Shown here one piece after another: positions 1 through 5,616 of a stretch of DNA of 7,369 nt. The stretch is from assembly GCA_026998145.1 (NCBI GenBank), contig JALTRC010000590.1:1-7369 (forward strand), in the 5' to 3' direction. Each line of letters begins with the position of its first letter. Within the stretch, counting starts at the first letter, position 1. The notes under the pieces are model-generated. The model searched no databases and had not been told where the DNA came from. It was given only the letters and a program-made list of their open reading frames with translations. The DNA comes from Gammaproteobacteria bacterium (lineage in GTDB: Bacteria; Pseudomonadota; Gammaproteobacteria; SZUA-229). A program made the translations under genes and the position numbers.

Positions 1-1217
1 CTGTGCGAGTGCGTAATCGGGATGTGGAATACCCTTTCCGCCAGGACAGCGATTTTATGTATTTAAGCGGCTTTCCCGAGCCGGAGGCGGTGATTGTGCT
101 GGTGCCCGGCCGCAAGCAGGGGGAATACATTTTGTTCTGCCGGGATAAGGACGAGGAACAGGAGGTCTGGCATGGCCGCCGCTATGGGCCGGAAGGGGCC
201 ATAGCGCAGTTTGGGGTGGATGATGCTTTTCCCATTGATGATATCGACGATATTCTGCCCGGCCTGATGGAGCACTGCGAGCGGGTTTATTACACCATGG
301 GGCTGGACCCCCAGTTCGACAAGCGGGTGATGGACTGGGTGAATACCCTGCGTAAACAGTCCCGTTCCGGCGCCCATGTGCCTTATGAATTTGTCTCCCT
401 GGATTTTCTGCTGCACGACATGCGATTGTTCAAAAGCCGGGATGAAATCCGCCTGATGAAAAAGGCGGCAAAAATTTCTGTGGAAGCTCACAAGCGTGCC
501 ATGCGTATCTGCAAACCGGGCATGTATGAATATGAGCTGGATGCGGAAATAATGCATGAGTTCCAGCGCAACGGGGCTACCTGGGCCTATCCCAGCATTG
601 TGGGTGGCGGCGCCAATAGCTGTATTCTCCACTACACCGAAAATAATATGCCCCTGAATGATGGCGATCTGGTGCTGATTGATGCGGGCGCGGAAGTGGA
701 AGGCTATGATGCAGACATCACCCGCAGCTTTCCGGTAAACGGCAAATTCAGCGAGCCGCAAAAAGAAATTTTCGAGCTGGTGGTAGATGCCAATCTGGCG
801 GCCATTAAAAAGGTCAAACCGGGCAATCACTGGAATGATCCCCATGAAGCGGCGGTTAAAGTGCTCACCAAAGGCATGATTGAACTGGGATTATTAAAAG
901 GTTCATTGAGCCAGCTCATTAAAGAGGAAGCCTATCGCAAGTATTATATGCATCGCACCGGCCACTGGCTGGGCATGGATGTTCACGATGTGGGTGATTA
1001 CAAGGTGGATGAGGGCTGGCGCTTGCTGGAGCCAGGTATGGTGCTGACCATCGAGCCGGGGCTGTATATTCCTCATGGCAGCCGGGGCGCCAAACGCTGG
1101 TGGGATATTGGTGTGCGCATCGAAGATGATGTGGTGGTGACCAAAGATGGACATGATGTGTTGACTGACGGGCTGCCGAAAACGGTTGCGGAAATTGAAG
1201 CGATTATGGGGGCTTGA
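1..1217 (+). CDS. pepP: Xaa-Pro aminopeptidase PepP (M24B family), 5'-truncated by the window edge
   Basis: Cytosolic metallo-aminopeptidase that removes an N-terminal residue preceding proline. The frame is open from the first bases and ends with TGA at 1215-1217. About 404 codons are visible (numbered here from the codon at base 3). The first visible residues (VRVRNRDVEYPFRQ) align with about residue 33 of E. coli PepP as I remember it, so some 30-35 residues and the true start lie upstream; the GTG at base 3 is internal. The N-terminal creatinase-like domain covers roughly residues 1-140 and the pita-bread catalytic domain follows. All five dinuclear-metal ligands expected for M24 are present: D227 (in LIDAG), D238 (in DADIT), H321 (GHWLG), E351 (TIEPGLY) and E374 (VRIEDD). 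H317, H328 and R372, matching other active-site residues of the family, are also present. It leads the pepP-ubiH-ubiI cluster. Family assignment is very secure. Confidence 0.96.
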   Translation, partial: VRVRNRDVEYPFRQDSDFMYLSGFPEPEAVIVLVPGRKQGEYILFCRDKDEEQEVWHGRRYGPEGAIAQFGVDDAFPIDDIDDILPGLMEHCERVYYTMGLDPQFDKRVMDWVNTLRKQSRSGAHVPYEFVSLDFLLHDMRLFKSRDEIRLMKKAAKISVEAHKRAMRICKPGMYEYELDAEIMHEFQRNGATWAYPSIVGGGANSCILHYTENNMPLNDGDLVLIDAGAEVEGYDADITRSFPVNGKFSEPQKEIFELVVDANLAAIKKVKPGNHWNDPHEAAVKVLTKGMIELGLLKGSLSQLIKEEAYRKYYMHRTGHWLGMDVHDVGDYKVDEGWRLLEPGMVLTIEPGLYIPHGSRGAKRWWDIGVRIEDDVVVTKDGHDVLTDGLPKTVAEIEAIMGA

Positions 1218-1228
1218 GTTGTTAGTTA
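1215..1228 (+). repeat. Short heptamer array starting on the pepP stop codon
   Basis: Two 7-nt units, TGAGTTG and TTAGTTA, lie end to end. The first unit contains the pepP TGA stop. They resemble the longer array that starts on the ubiH stop codon (2600-2634) and are the inverted counterpart of the units at 1330-1350. With G-U pairs allowed, 13 of 14 positions can pair with 1337-1350. Two units alone would be unconvincing; the call rests on the parallel with the second spacer. Confidence 0.5.
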
Positions 1229-1241
1229 AAGGTACTTTCAT

Positions 1242-1319
1242 GTCATTCCCACGAAAGTGGGAATCCAGAAAACGGTATTAGCTTATGAAAAACTGGATTC
1301 CCGCCTGCGCGGGAACGAC
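1242..1319. repeat. 78-bp palindromic intergenic element, copy 1 (paired dRS3-like units)
   Basis: Left arm 1242-1268 and right arm 1293-1319 are imperfect inverted repeats (22 of 27 positions match) around a 24-bp core. Each arm is itself a small hairpin. ATTCCC-N8-GGGAAT lies at 1245-1264, with a 7-bp stem and GAAA loop; ATTCCC-N8-GGGAAC lies at 1297-1316, with a 7-bp stem and CTGC loop. This matches the published neisserial dRS3 pattern in shape, but similar units occur in many proteobacteria, so it says little about taxonomy. Copy 2 (2731-2808) has the same length and matches at 71 of 78 positions. There is no U-tract after it, so it is not an obvious intrinsic terminator. It carries no coding capacity. 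Confidence 0.9.
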
Positions 1320-1329
1320 AATATGCTAA

Positions 1330-1350
1330 TGGTTAAAGACTAACGACTTA
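1330..1350 (-). repeat. Inverted heptamer units downstream of palindrome copy 1
   Basis: Three consecutive 7-nt units, TGGTTAA, AGACTAA and CGACTTA, are degenerate forms of NRACTAA. This is the reverse complement of the TTAGTYN unit seen upstream of the palindrome. The first unit is a weak match. They lie 29 bp before the ubiH start, inside the leader shared with ubiI. Confidence 0.5.
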
Positions 1351-1378
1351 ATCAAACAGGCCTTAAAAAACAAACATC

Positions 1379-2602
1379 ATGAATAAGCCCAAAAACAGCG
1401 CATACGACATCATCATTATCGGCGGCGGCATGGTGGGTGCGTCTTTAGCCTGTGCGCTGGCGGAGCAGGTCGATAAAAAAATTGCCGTTATCGAAGCCCA
1501 TGCTTTTGAGTCTGATTCCCAGCCCAGTTTTGATGACCGGGTGCTGGCCTTTAATTATGGCGCCCGGCGTATCTGGGAGGCCATGGGTTTGTGGTCGCAA
1601 CTGGCGGAGGTGGCCGAGCCTATTAAATCCATTCATGTGTCGGATCGGGGGCATTTTGGCGCGACTCGTATCCATGCGGATGAGGAGCATGTGCCGGCGC
1701 TGGGCTATGTGGTGGATAATCGCAGCAGTGGAAAAATCCTGATGCAGCGCATTGAGCAGCTGGCGCATATTGACTGGCTGTGTCCGGCCAGCCTCAAGTC
1801 CTTGCAGCAGGATGAGTGCTCGGTACAGATTGAAATCGAACATCAGGGCAATATTCAGAGTCTAAGCTGTCGGTTATTGATCGCCGCAGATGGCGCCCAG
1901 TCTAAAACCCGTCAGCTATGCGGCTTACAGTCCCTGCATCAGGATTATGGTCAGGCGGCCATTATCACCAATGTGGAAACCGAATATCCTCATCAGGGTG
2001 TGGCCTATGAGCGTTTTACCGATAGCGGCCCGCTGGCTTTTCTGCCCATGACAAAAAAACGCAGCTCGGTGGTGTGGACGGTGGATGTCCATGCAATGGA
2101 TCAAATTCTGGAGCTGGATAATGATGCCTTTACCGAGGCGCTACAACAGCGTTTCGGTTATCGGCTTGGGCGTATTATCAAAACCGGCCGTCGCCATGCC
2201 TATCCTCTGGTTTACCGGGAAACGGAACAGCTGGTAAAGGGACGTGTGGCCATGATTGGCAATGCGGCCCATTCACTGCATCCTGTTTCCGGCCAGGGCT
2301 ATAACCTGGCACTGCGGGATGTGGCGGAAATGGCCGAACTGATTGCCAGCCACGATGATCCGGGGCACCCATTACTGCTGGCGGAATATCACGCCAAACG
2401 CTATCAGGACATGCGGCGGGTTTACCGGCTCACCGATTCTCTGGTGAAAATTTTCTCCAACCGTTCTTTTACTCTGGGCCATGCTCGTGCCTCGGCGCTG
2501 ATTATGCTGGATATGATGCCGGCGCTCAGGCATCTGCTGGCGCGACAATCTATGGGCCTGCTGGGGCGGATGAATAAAATGATGCGGGGCTTGCCTTTGT
2601 GA
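1379..2602 (+). CDS. ubiH: UbiH, FAD-dependent 2-polyprenyl-6-methoxyphenol hydroxylase
   Basis: Flavin monooxygenase of ubiquinone biosynthesis. In E. coli UbiH performs the C1 hydroxylation that gives the 6-methoxy-1,4-benzoquinol, within the cytosolic/peripheral Ubi complex. The 407-residue length is normal. Visible motifs are the Rossmann GxGxxG at G15-G20, the ribose-binding acidic residue E39 at the end of strand 2, the UbiH-like stretch IHVSDRGHFG (85-94), the DG motif at D171-G172, and IGNAAHSLHPVSGQGYNL (293-310). In that last motif the usual GD is GN (G294-N295), as it also is in E. coli UbiH, so this is a subfamily trait and not damage. The C-terminal TDSLVKIFSNR (352-362) also fits UbiH. 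ATG 1379 is the only reasonable start, because an in-frame TAA lies at 1364-1366. No Shine-Dalgarno lies at normal distance; the nearest AGG is 18 nt upstream. Confidence 0.95.
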   Translation: MNKPKNSAYDIIIIGGGMVGASLACALAEQVDKKIAVIEAHAFESDSQPSFDDRVLAFNYGARRIWEAMGLWSQLAEVAEPIKSIHVSDRGHFGATRIHADEEHVPALGYVVDNRSSGKILMQRIEQLAHIDWLCPASLKSLQQDECSVQIEIEHQGNIQSLSCRLLIAADGAQSKTRQLCGLQSLHQDYGQAAIITNVETEYPHQGVAYERFTDSGPLAFLPMTKKRSSVVWTVDVHAMDQILELDNDAFTEALQQRFGYRLGRIIKTGRRHAYPLVYRETEQLVKGRVAMIGNAAHSLHPVSGQGYNLALRDVAEMAELIASHDDPGHPLLLAEYHAKRYQDMRRVYRLTDSLVKIFSNRSFTLGHARASALIMLDMMPALRHLLARQSMGLLGRMNKMMRGLPL

Positions 2603-2634
2603 GTTGTGAGCCTTTAGTTGTTAGTCCTTAGTCG
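2600..2634 (+). repeat. Five-unit heptamer array starting on the ubiH stop codon
   Basis: Five consecutive 7-nt units begin at 2600, 2607, 2614, 2621 and 2628. Their shared core is TKAGTYN; the unit at 2607 (TGAGCCT) departs most, and the last two are TTAGTCC and TTAGTCG. The first unit contains the ubiH TGA stop, as in the pepP spacer. The last three units (2614-2634) are an imperfect inverted repeat of 2819-2839, with 16 of 21 matches, or 18 of 21 if G-U pairs are allowed. Confidence 0.65.
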
Positions 2635-2648
2635 AAAGCGAAAAGCCA

Positions 2649-2681
2649 CGTTAGAAAAAATGCCTGGCATTTTATCTAACG
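2649..2681. repeat. Near-perfect 16-bp inverted repeat (hairpin) in the ubiH-ubiI spacer
   Basis: Arms 2649-2664 (CGTTAGAAAAAATGCC) and 2666-2681 (GGCATTTTATCTAACG) match at 15 of 16 positions with a single base between them; in RNA the tip would open to form a loop. No U-tract follows on either strand, so a simple intrinsic terminator is not supported. It belongs to the roughly 100 bp present in this spacer but absent from the pepP-ubiH spacer. Just after it, AACGACAATAT (2678-2688) repeats the string found at 1314-1324, at the end of palindrome copy 1 (there AACGACAATAT also). Confidence 0.75.
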
Positions 2682-2730
2682 ACAATATCAGGAGTCGGAG
2701 TCTGTGAGTTTTCTTAATCAAGTATCTCAA

Positions 2731-2808
2731 GTCATTCCCACGAAAGTGGGAATCCAGAATGTGATATTCGCTTATGGAAAACTGGATTCCCGCCTGCGCG
2801 GGAATGAC
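2731..2808. repeat. 78-bp palindromic intergenic element, copy 2 (paired dRS3-like units)
   Basis: Same architecture and length as copy 1 (1242-1319). The left arm at 2731-2757 is identical to that of copy 1 over 27 nt. The right arm at 2782-2808 differs at one base. The 24-bp core differs at six positions. The ATTCCC-N8-GGGAAT units lie at 2734-2753 and 2786-2805, both complete. The single right-arm change between copies restores full symmetry of the unit here (GGGAAT instead of GGGAAC). Confidence 0.9.
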
Positions 2809-2818
2809 AATATGCTAA

Positions 2819-2839
2819 CGACTCAAGACTAACGATTTA
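2819..2839 (-). repeat. Inverted heptamer units downstream of palindrome copy 2
   Basis: Three consecutive 7-nt units, CGACTCA, AGACTAA and CGATTTA, are the reverse-complement form of the array at 2600-2634. They occupy the same place relative to the palindrome and the next start codon as the units at 1330-1350. Confidence 0.55.
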
Positions 2840-2866
2840 ATCAAACAGAGCACAAAAAATAAATCC

Positions 2867-4096
2867 ATGAAGAATCCCGAAAACATCCCATACGACATCA
2901 TTATCACCGGCGGCGGTATGGTCGGCCTGACCCTGGCCTGCGCTCTGGGGAACAGTCGTTTAAAAGTGGCTGTGCTAGAAGCCTTTGAATTGCCGGAAAT
3001 ATCCCCCGATGATGATTACGACCTGCGGGTTTCCGCCATTAGCCGCGCCTCTCAGCAGGTGTTCACCTCGGTGGGCGCATGGGAGGGCATGAAAGCCCGG
3101 CGGGTCAGTCCGTTTGAATATATGCATGTATGGGATGCCACCGGTGACGGGGTGATTCATTTTGATGCGGCGGATCTGGGTGTGGATGTGCTGGGGCATC
3201 TGATTGAAAACCGGGTGGTGCAACTGGCGCTGCTGGCGCGTATCCGTGAGCTGGATAATGTGGATTATCTCTGCCCGGTCGAGATTCAATCCATTGAAGT
3301 GCAAACCTCTTCAAAGCAGGTTCTACTGGCTGATGGTCGCAGGCTGAGTGCCCGCTTGCTGGTGGGCGCTGATGGGGCCAATTCTAAAGTCAGGGCCGCT
3401 GCCGGCATTGATATCGAGCAATCGCCTTACGGTCAGAAAGGCGTGGTTTGCGTAGTGAAATCCAGCAAACATCATCAATATACTGCCTGGCAGCGATTTT
3501 TACCCACGGGGCCGCTGGCATTTCTGCCATTAAAAGATGGCCGCTGTTCCATTGTCTGGTCAGCCGATAATGAGCGTGCCGATGAGCTGGTGGCTATGGA
3601 TGAAGCCGACTTTTGCCGGCAGCTTGAGCAGGCTTTTGAATACACCCTTGGCAAGGTGGAATCCGTTGGCGAGCGGGCGGCATTCCCGCTTATTCGCCGC
3701 CATGCAAGGCAATATGTTCAGCCGGGTCTGGCGCTGGTGGGGGACGCGGCTCATACCATACACCCCCTGGCCGGGCAGGGAGTGAATCTGGGGGTGCTGG
3801 ATGCGGCCAGTCTGGCGCAGGTGATACTGGATGCGGATTGGCAGAAAAAAGATTTTGCCGCTTATGCCACATTACGAAAATACGAACGCTGGCGGCGTGG
3901 CGAAAACAGTCTGATGATGCACAGTATGAGCGGCTTTAAAAAACTCTTCAGCAATGAAAAACCGGAGCTGAGTTTTGTGCGCAATGGGGGCTTGAAACTG
4001 GTGAACCAGCTGGGGCCCATTAAGTATAAATTTATGCGTCATGCTATGGGGCTGGAAGGGGATCTGCCCGAGATTGCCCGTACTATTGGCTGGTAA
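2867..4096 (+). CDS. ubiI: UbiI/VisC-like FAD-dependent ubiquinone biosynthesis hydroxylase
   Basis: Second UbiH/COQ6-family flavin monooxygenase of the window, 409 residues, full length. By position after ubiH it corresponds to visC/ubiI, whose E. coli product hydroxylates C5 of the polyprenylphenol ring. Visible are GxGxxG at G15-G20, ribose-contact E38, the DG motif at D169-G170, and a canonical GD motif at G292-D293 within LVGDAAHTIHPLAGQGVNLG (290-309). The C-terminal RHAMGLEGDLPEIAR (391-405) resembles UbiI proteins of pseudomonads as I recall them. The stretch around QYVQPGLALVGDAAHTIHP also resembles E. coli UbiF (C6 hydroxylase), so position specificity is inferred mainly from synteny and the C-terminus. 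The start is ATG 2867; there is no well-placed Shine-Dalgarno. The first codons and leader resemble those of ubiH closely. A likely terminator follows the stop. Confidence 0.9.
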   Translation: MKNPENIPYDIIITGGGMVGLTLACALGNSRLKVAVLEAFELPEISPDDDYDLRVSAISRASQQVFTSVGAWEGMKARRVSPFEYMHVWDATGDGVIHFDAADLGVDVLGHLIENRVVQLALLARIRELDNVDYLCPVEIQSIEVQTSSKQVLLADGRRLSARLLVGADGANSKVRAAAGIDIEQSPYGQKGVVCVVKSSKHHQYTAWQRFLPTGPLAFLPLKDGRCSIVWSADNERADELVAMDEADFCRQLEQAFEYTLGKVESVGERAAFPLIRRHARQYVQPGLALVGDAAHTIHPLAGQGVNLGVLDAASLAQVILDADWQKKDFAAYATLRKYERWRRGENSLMMHSMSGFKKLFSNEKPELSFVRNGGLKLVNQLGPIKYKFMRHAMGLEGDLPEIARTIGW

Positions 4097-4101
4097 TGTT
4101 T

Positions 4102-4140
4102 ACGGCGGGGCAAGCCCGCCGTTATGTCTTGCTTATCTTT
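4102..4140 (+). terminator. Probable Rho-independent terminator after ubiI
   Basis: A perfect 8-bp GC-rich stem, ACGGCGGG (4102-4109) with CCCGCCGT (4115-4122), closes a 5-nt loop five bases after the ubiI stop. The tail to 4140 is T-rich but interrupted, so termination may be incomplete. The position, between two functionally distinct gene groups and ahead of a good promoter, supports the call. Confidence 0.65.
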
Positions 4141-4168
4141 CGGCTATATTAGCCAATTCTATTGTTTA

Positions 4169-4196
4169 TTGATAAATCTGCTTTGCTGAGTATGAT
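4169..4196 (+). promoter_or_regulatory. Sigma70-type promoter for the fadL-volA operon
   Basis: TTGATA (4169-4174) and TATGAT (4191-4196) are separated by 16 bp. Each hexamer matches the consensus at five of six positions. Transcription would start near 4203, giving a leader of about 35-40 nt before ATG 4240. It lies just beyond the ubiI terminator, which fits an independent transcription unit. Confidence 0.65.
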
Positions 4197-4207
4197 GTGT
4201 AAACACA
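4196..4207. promoter_or_regulatory. Candidate operator: 12-bp palindrome at the -10/+1 region
   Basis: TGTGT-AA-ACACA is a perfect 5-bp inverted repeat with a 2-bp centre. It overlaps the last base of the -10 hexamer and the expected transcription start, a place where a bound repressor would block initiation. I do not recognise it as a FadR or PsrA site, and short palindromes occur by chance. Confidence 0.3.
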
Positions 4208-4239
4208 ATTGGACTGACTATCATCAGGGTATTAATCAT

Positions 4240-5595
4240 ATGAAAAAAAGCACAACAAAAATTTCGTTGGCGATAGCAACGGCGATGCTGGGGTCGACTA
4301 TCAGCATGCAGGCACAGGCCGCCGGCTTTGCCTTAATTGAATTCAGTGCCAGCGGTATGGGCAATGCCTTTGCCGGTGCCGCCGCAACTGCAGAAGATGC
4401 ATCCACCGTGCAGTTTAATCCGGCCGGTATGAGCCTGCTGGATGGAGATCAGTTTTCCGGTGTTTTTCATGTGATTTTGCCATCCTCTGAATTTGTTGAT
4501 AATGGCTCACAAAGCGCTTTTGGTGATCCGTTGACGGGGGCTGAAGATGATGGGGGACGCAATGCTTTTGTGCCGAATTTTTACTGGGTAAAACAGCTGG
4601 GTAATGATGCAGCTTTTGGTATTAGTGTTACCACGCCTTTTGGTCTGGCCACCCAATATGATGATAACTGGATGGGCCGTTATCATGCGGTGGAATCCGA
4701 TGTGAGAACCATCAATATCAACCCTAGTATTTCATCCCGCGTCAATGATAAATTGTCATTAGGCGCCGGTATTAATGTTCAGTATGTGGATGTTATTTTA
4801 AGCAGCGCAGTGGACTTTGGTGCTTTATGTGTTGCTCAGCTGGATTCAGCTAGCTGTGGAGCTTTAGGCGCATTACCCCAGCAGGCAGATGGTTTTGCCA
4901 AATTAACCGGTGATACGATTTCAGTGGGCTGGAATATTGGCATGATGTACGAGTTTACTCAGCAAACGCGTATGGGTCTGGCTTATCGTTCACAGCTTAA
5001 ACATAAGGTCACTGGCAATGCCGATTTCACTGTACCCAGTGCGGTTTCCTTTATTACCGATGCAGGCGCATTTGCAGACACAGGCCTGCAGGCCACCATT
5101 ACCTTGCCTGATAGTTTATCGGCCAGTGTATTACACCAGATGAATGATGATTTAACGCTATTGGCGGACGTGACCTGGACAGGCTGGGCCAAGTTTGAAG
5201 AGCTGAGAATTATTTATGACAATCCTCTGCAACCTAATTCAGTGACCACAGAAAACTGGGATAATGCACTGCGTTTCTCCATTGGTGCGAATTATAAAAT
5301 GTCTGACACCTTAAAGCTTCGCGGTGGCCTGGCTGTTGATAATACGCCGGTACCCAGTGCAGAAAGAAGAACCCCCCGCATCCCGGGGGATAACCGTACC
5401 TGGGTATCCCTTGGGGTTCAGTATCAGCTGGATAAAAACATGACAGTCGATGTGGGCTATAGCCATCTGTTTGTTAATGATACAACAATCAATAATACCT
5501 TCGAGAGCAGTGTGCCGACACTTAACGCCACACTTACCGGTAGCTATCAAGCCTCAGTCGATATTTTAAGTGCCCAGCTAAGCTGGAAGTACTAA
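4240..5595 (+). CDS. fadL: OmpP1/FadL/TodX-family outer-membrane long-chain fatty acid channel
   Basis: Outer-membrane beta-barrel that takes up long-chain fatty acids or other hydrophobic molecules. I place the start at ATG 4240, 10 nt after AGGG (4226-4229). It is followed by a clear Sec signal peptide (MKKSTTK, then a hydrophobic stretch, then AQA) cleaved before A28. An in-frame TTG at 4162 would add 26 unlikely residues ahead of the signal peptide and overlap the promoter. The mature N-terminus AGFALIEFSASGMGNAFAG is the FadL hatch signature and contains NPAG at 60-63. Other family blocks are TTPFGL (131-136), WMGRYHAVESDVRTINI (144-160), VTWTGWAKFEELRI (311-324) and RTPRIPGDNRTWVSLG (377-392). 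The last residue is aromatic (WKY), as expected for BAM recognition. At 451 residues it has typical length. C197 and C206 sit in one presumed loop. The lipase gene follows after 21 bp. Confidence 0.93.
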   Translation: MKKSTTKISLAIATAMLGSTISMQAQAAGFALIEFSASGMGNAFAGAAATAEDASTVQFNPAGMSLLDGDQFSGVFHVILPSSEFVDNGSQSAFGDPLTGAEDDGGRNAFVPNFYWVKQLGNDAAFGISVTTPFGLATQYDDNWMGRYHAVESDVRTININPSISSRVNDKLSLGAGINVQYVDVILSSAVDFGALCVAQLDSASCGALGALPQQADGFAKLTGDTISVGWNIGMMYEFTQQTRMGLAYRSQLKHKVTGNADFTVPSAVSFITDAGAFADTGLQATITLPDSLSASVLHQMNDDLTLLADVTWTGWAKFEELRIIYDNPLQPNSVTTENWDNALRFSIGANYKMSDTLKLRGGLAVDNTPVPSAERRTPRIPGDNRTWVSLGVQYQLDKNMTVDVGYSHLFVNDTTINNTFESSVPTLNATLTGSYQASVDILSAQLSWKY

Positions 5596-5605
5596 ACAGA
5601 ATCAT

Positions 5606-5610
5606 GGAGA
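5606..5610 (+). promoter_or_regulatory. Strong ribosome-binding site for the lipase gene
   Basis: GGAGA ends 6 nt before ATG 5617, inside the 21-bp gap after fadL. This fixes the lipase start and argues for translation from a shared fadL-lipase message. Confidence 0.75.
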
Positions 5611-5616
5611 TAACAC

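Noticed and set aside
3..5. GTG at base 3 as the start of pepP
   Set aside because: The alignment with E. coli PepP places this codon near residue 33, so it is internal and the gene begins upstream of the window.
63..845. 260-codon open frame on the minus strand opposite pepP
   Set aside because: It lies wholly within the well-supported pepP gene, its product has no recognisable domain, and it mirrors the codon bias of the sense gene.
1242..1319. Palindrome copies as Rho-independent terminators
   Set aside because: The stems are good, but no U-tract follows either the individual hairpins or the whole element, and the downstream ubi genes have no convincing promoter of their own.
2286..2300. 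GN in place of GD in the UbiH FAD motif (residues 294-295) as a sign of inactivation
   Set aside because: E. coli UbiH has the same GN at this place, so it is normal for the subfamily.
1242..2808. The two palindromes as a CRISPR array
   Set aside because: There are only two copies, about 1.5 kb apart with a gene between them, and no regular repeat-spacer pattern.
4162..4239. Upstream TTG start that would extend the FadL-like protein by 26 residues
   Set aside because: It would put a hydrophilic stretch before the signal peptide and overlap the -35 and -10 elements; ATG 4240 has a ribosome-binding site and begins a normal signal peptide.
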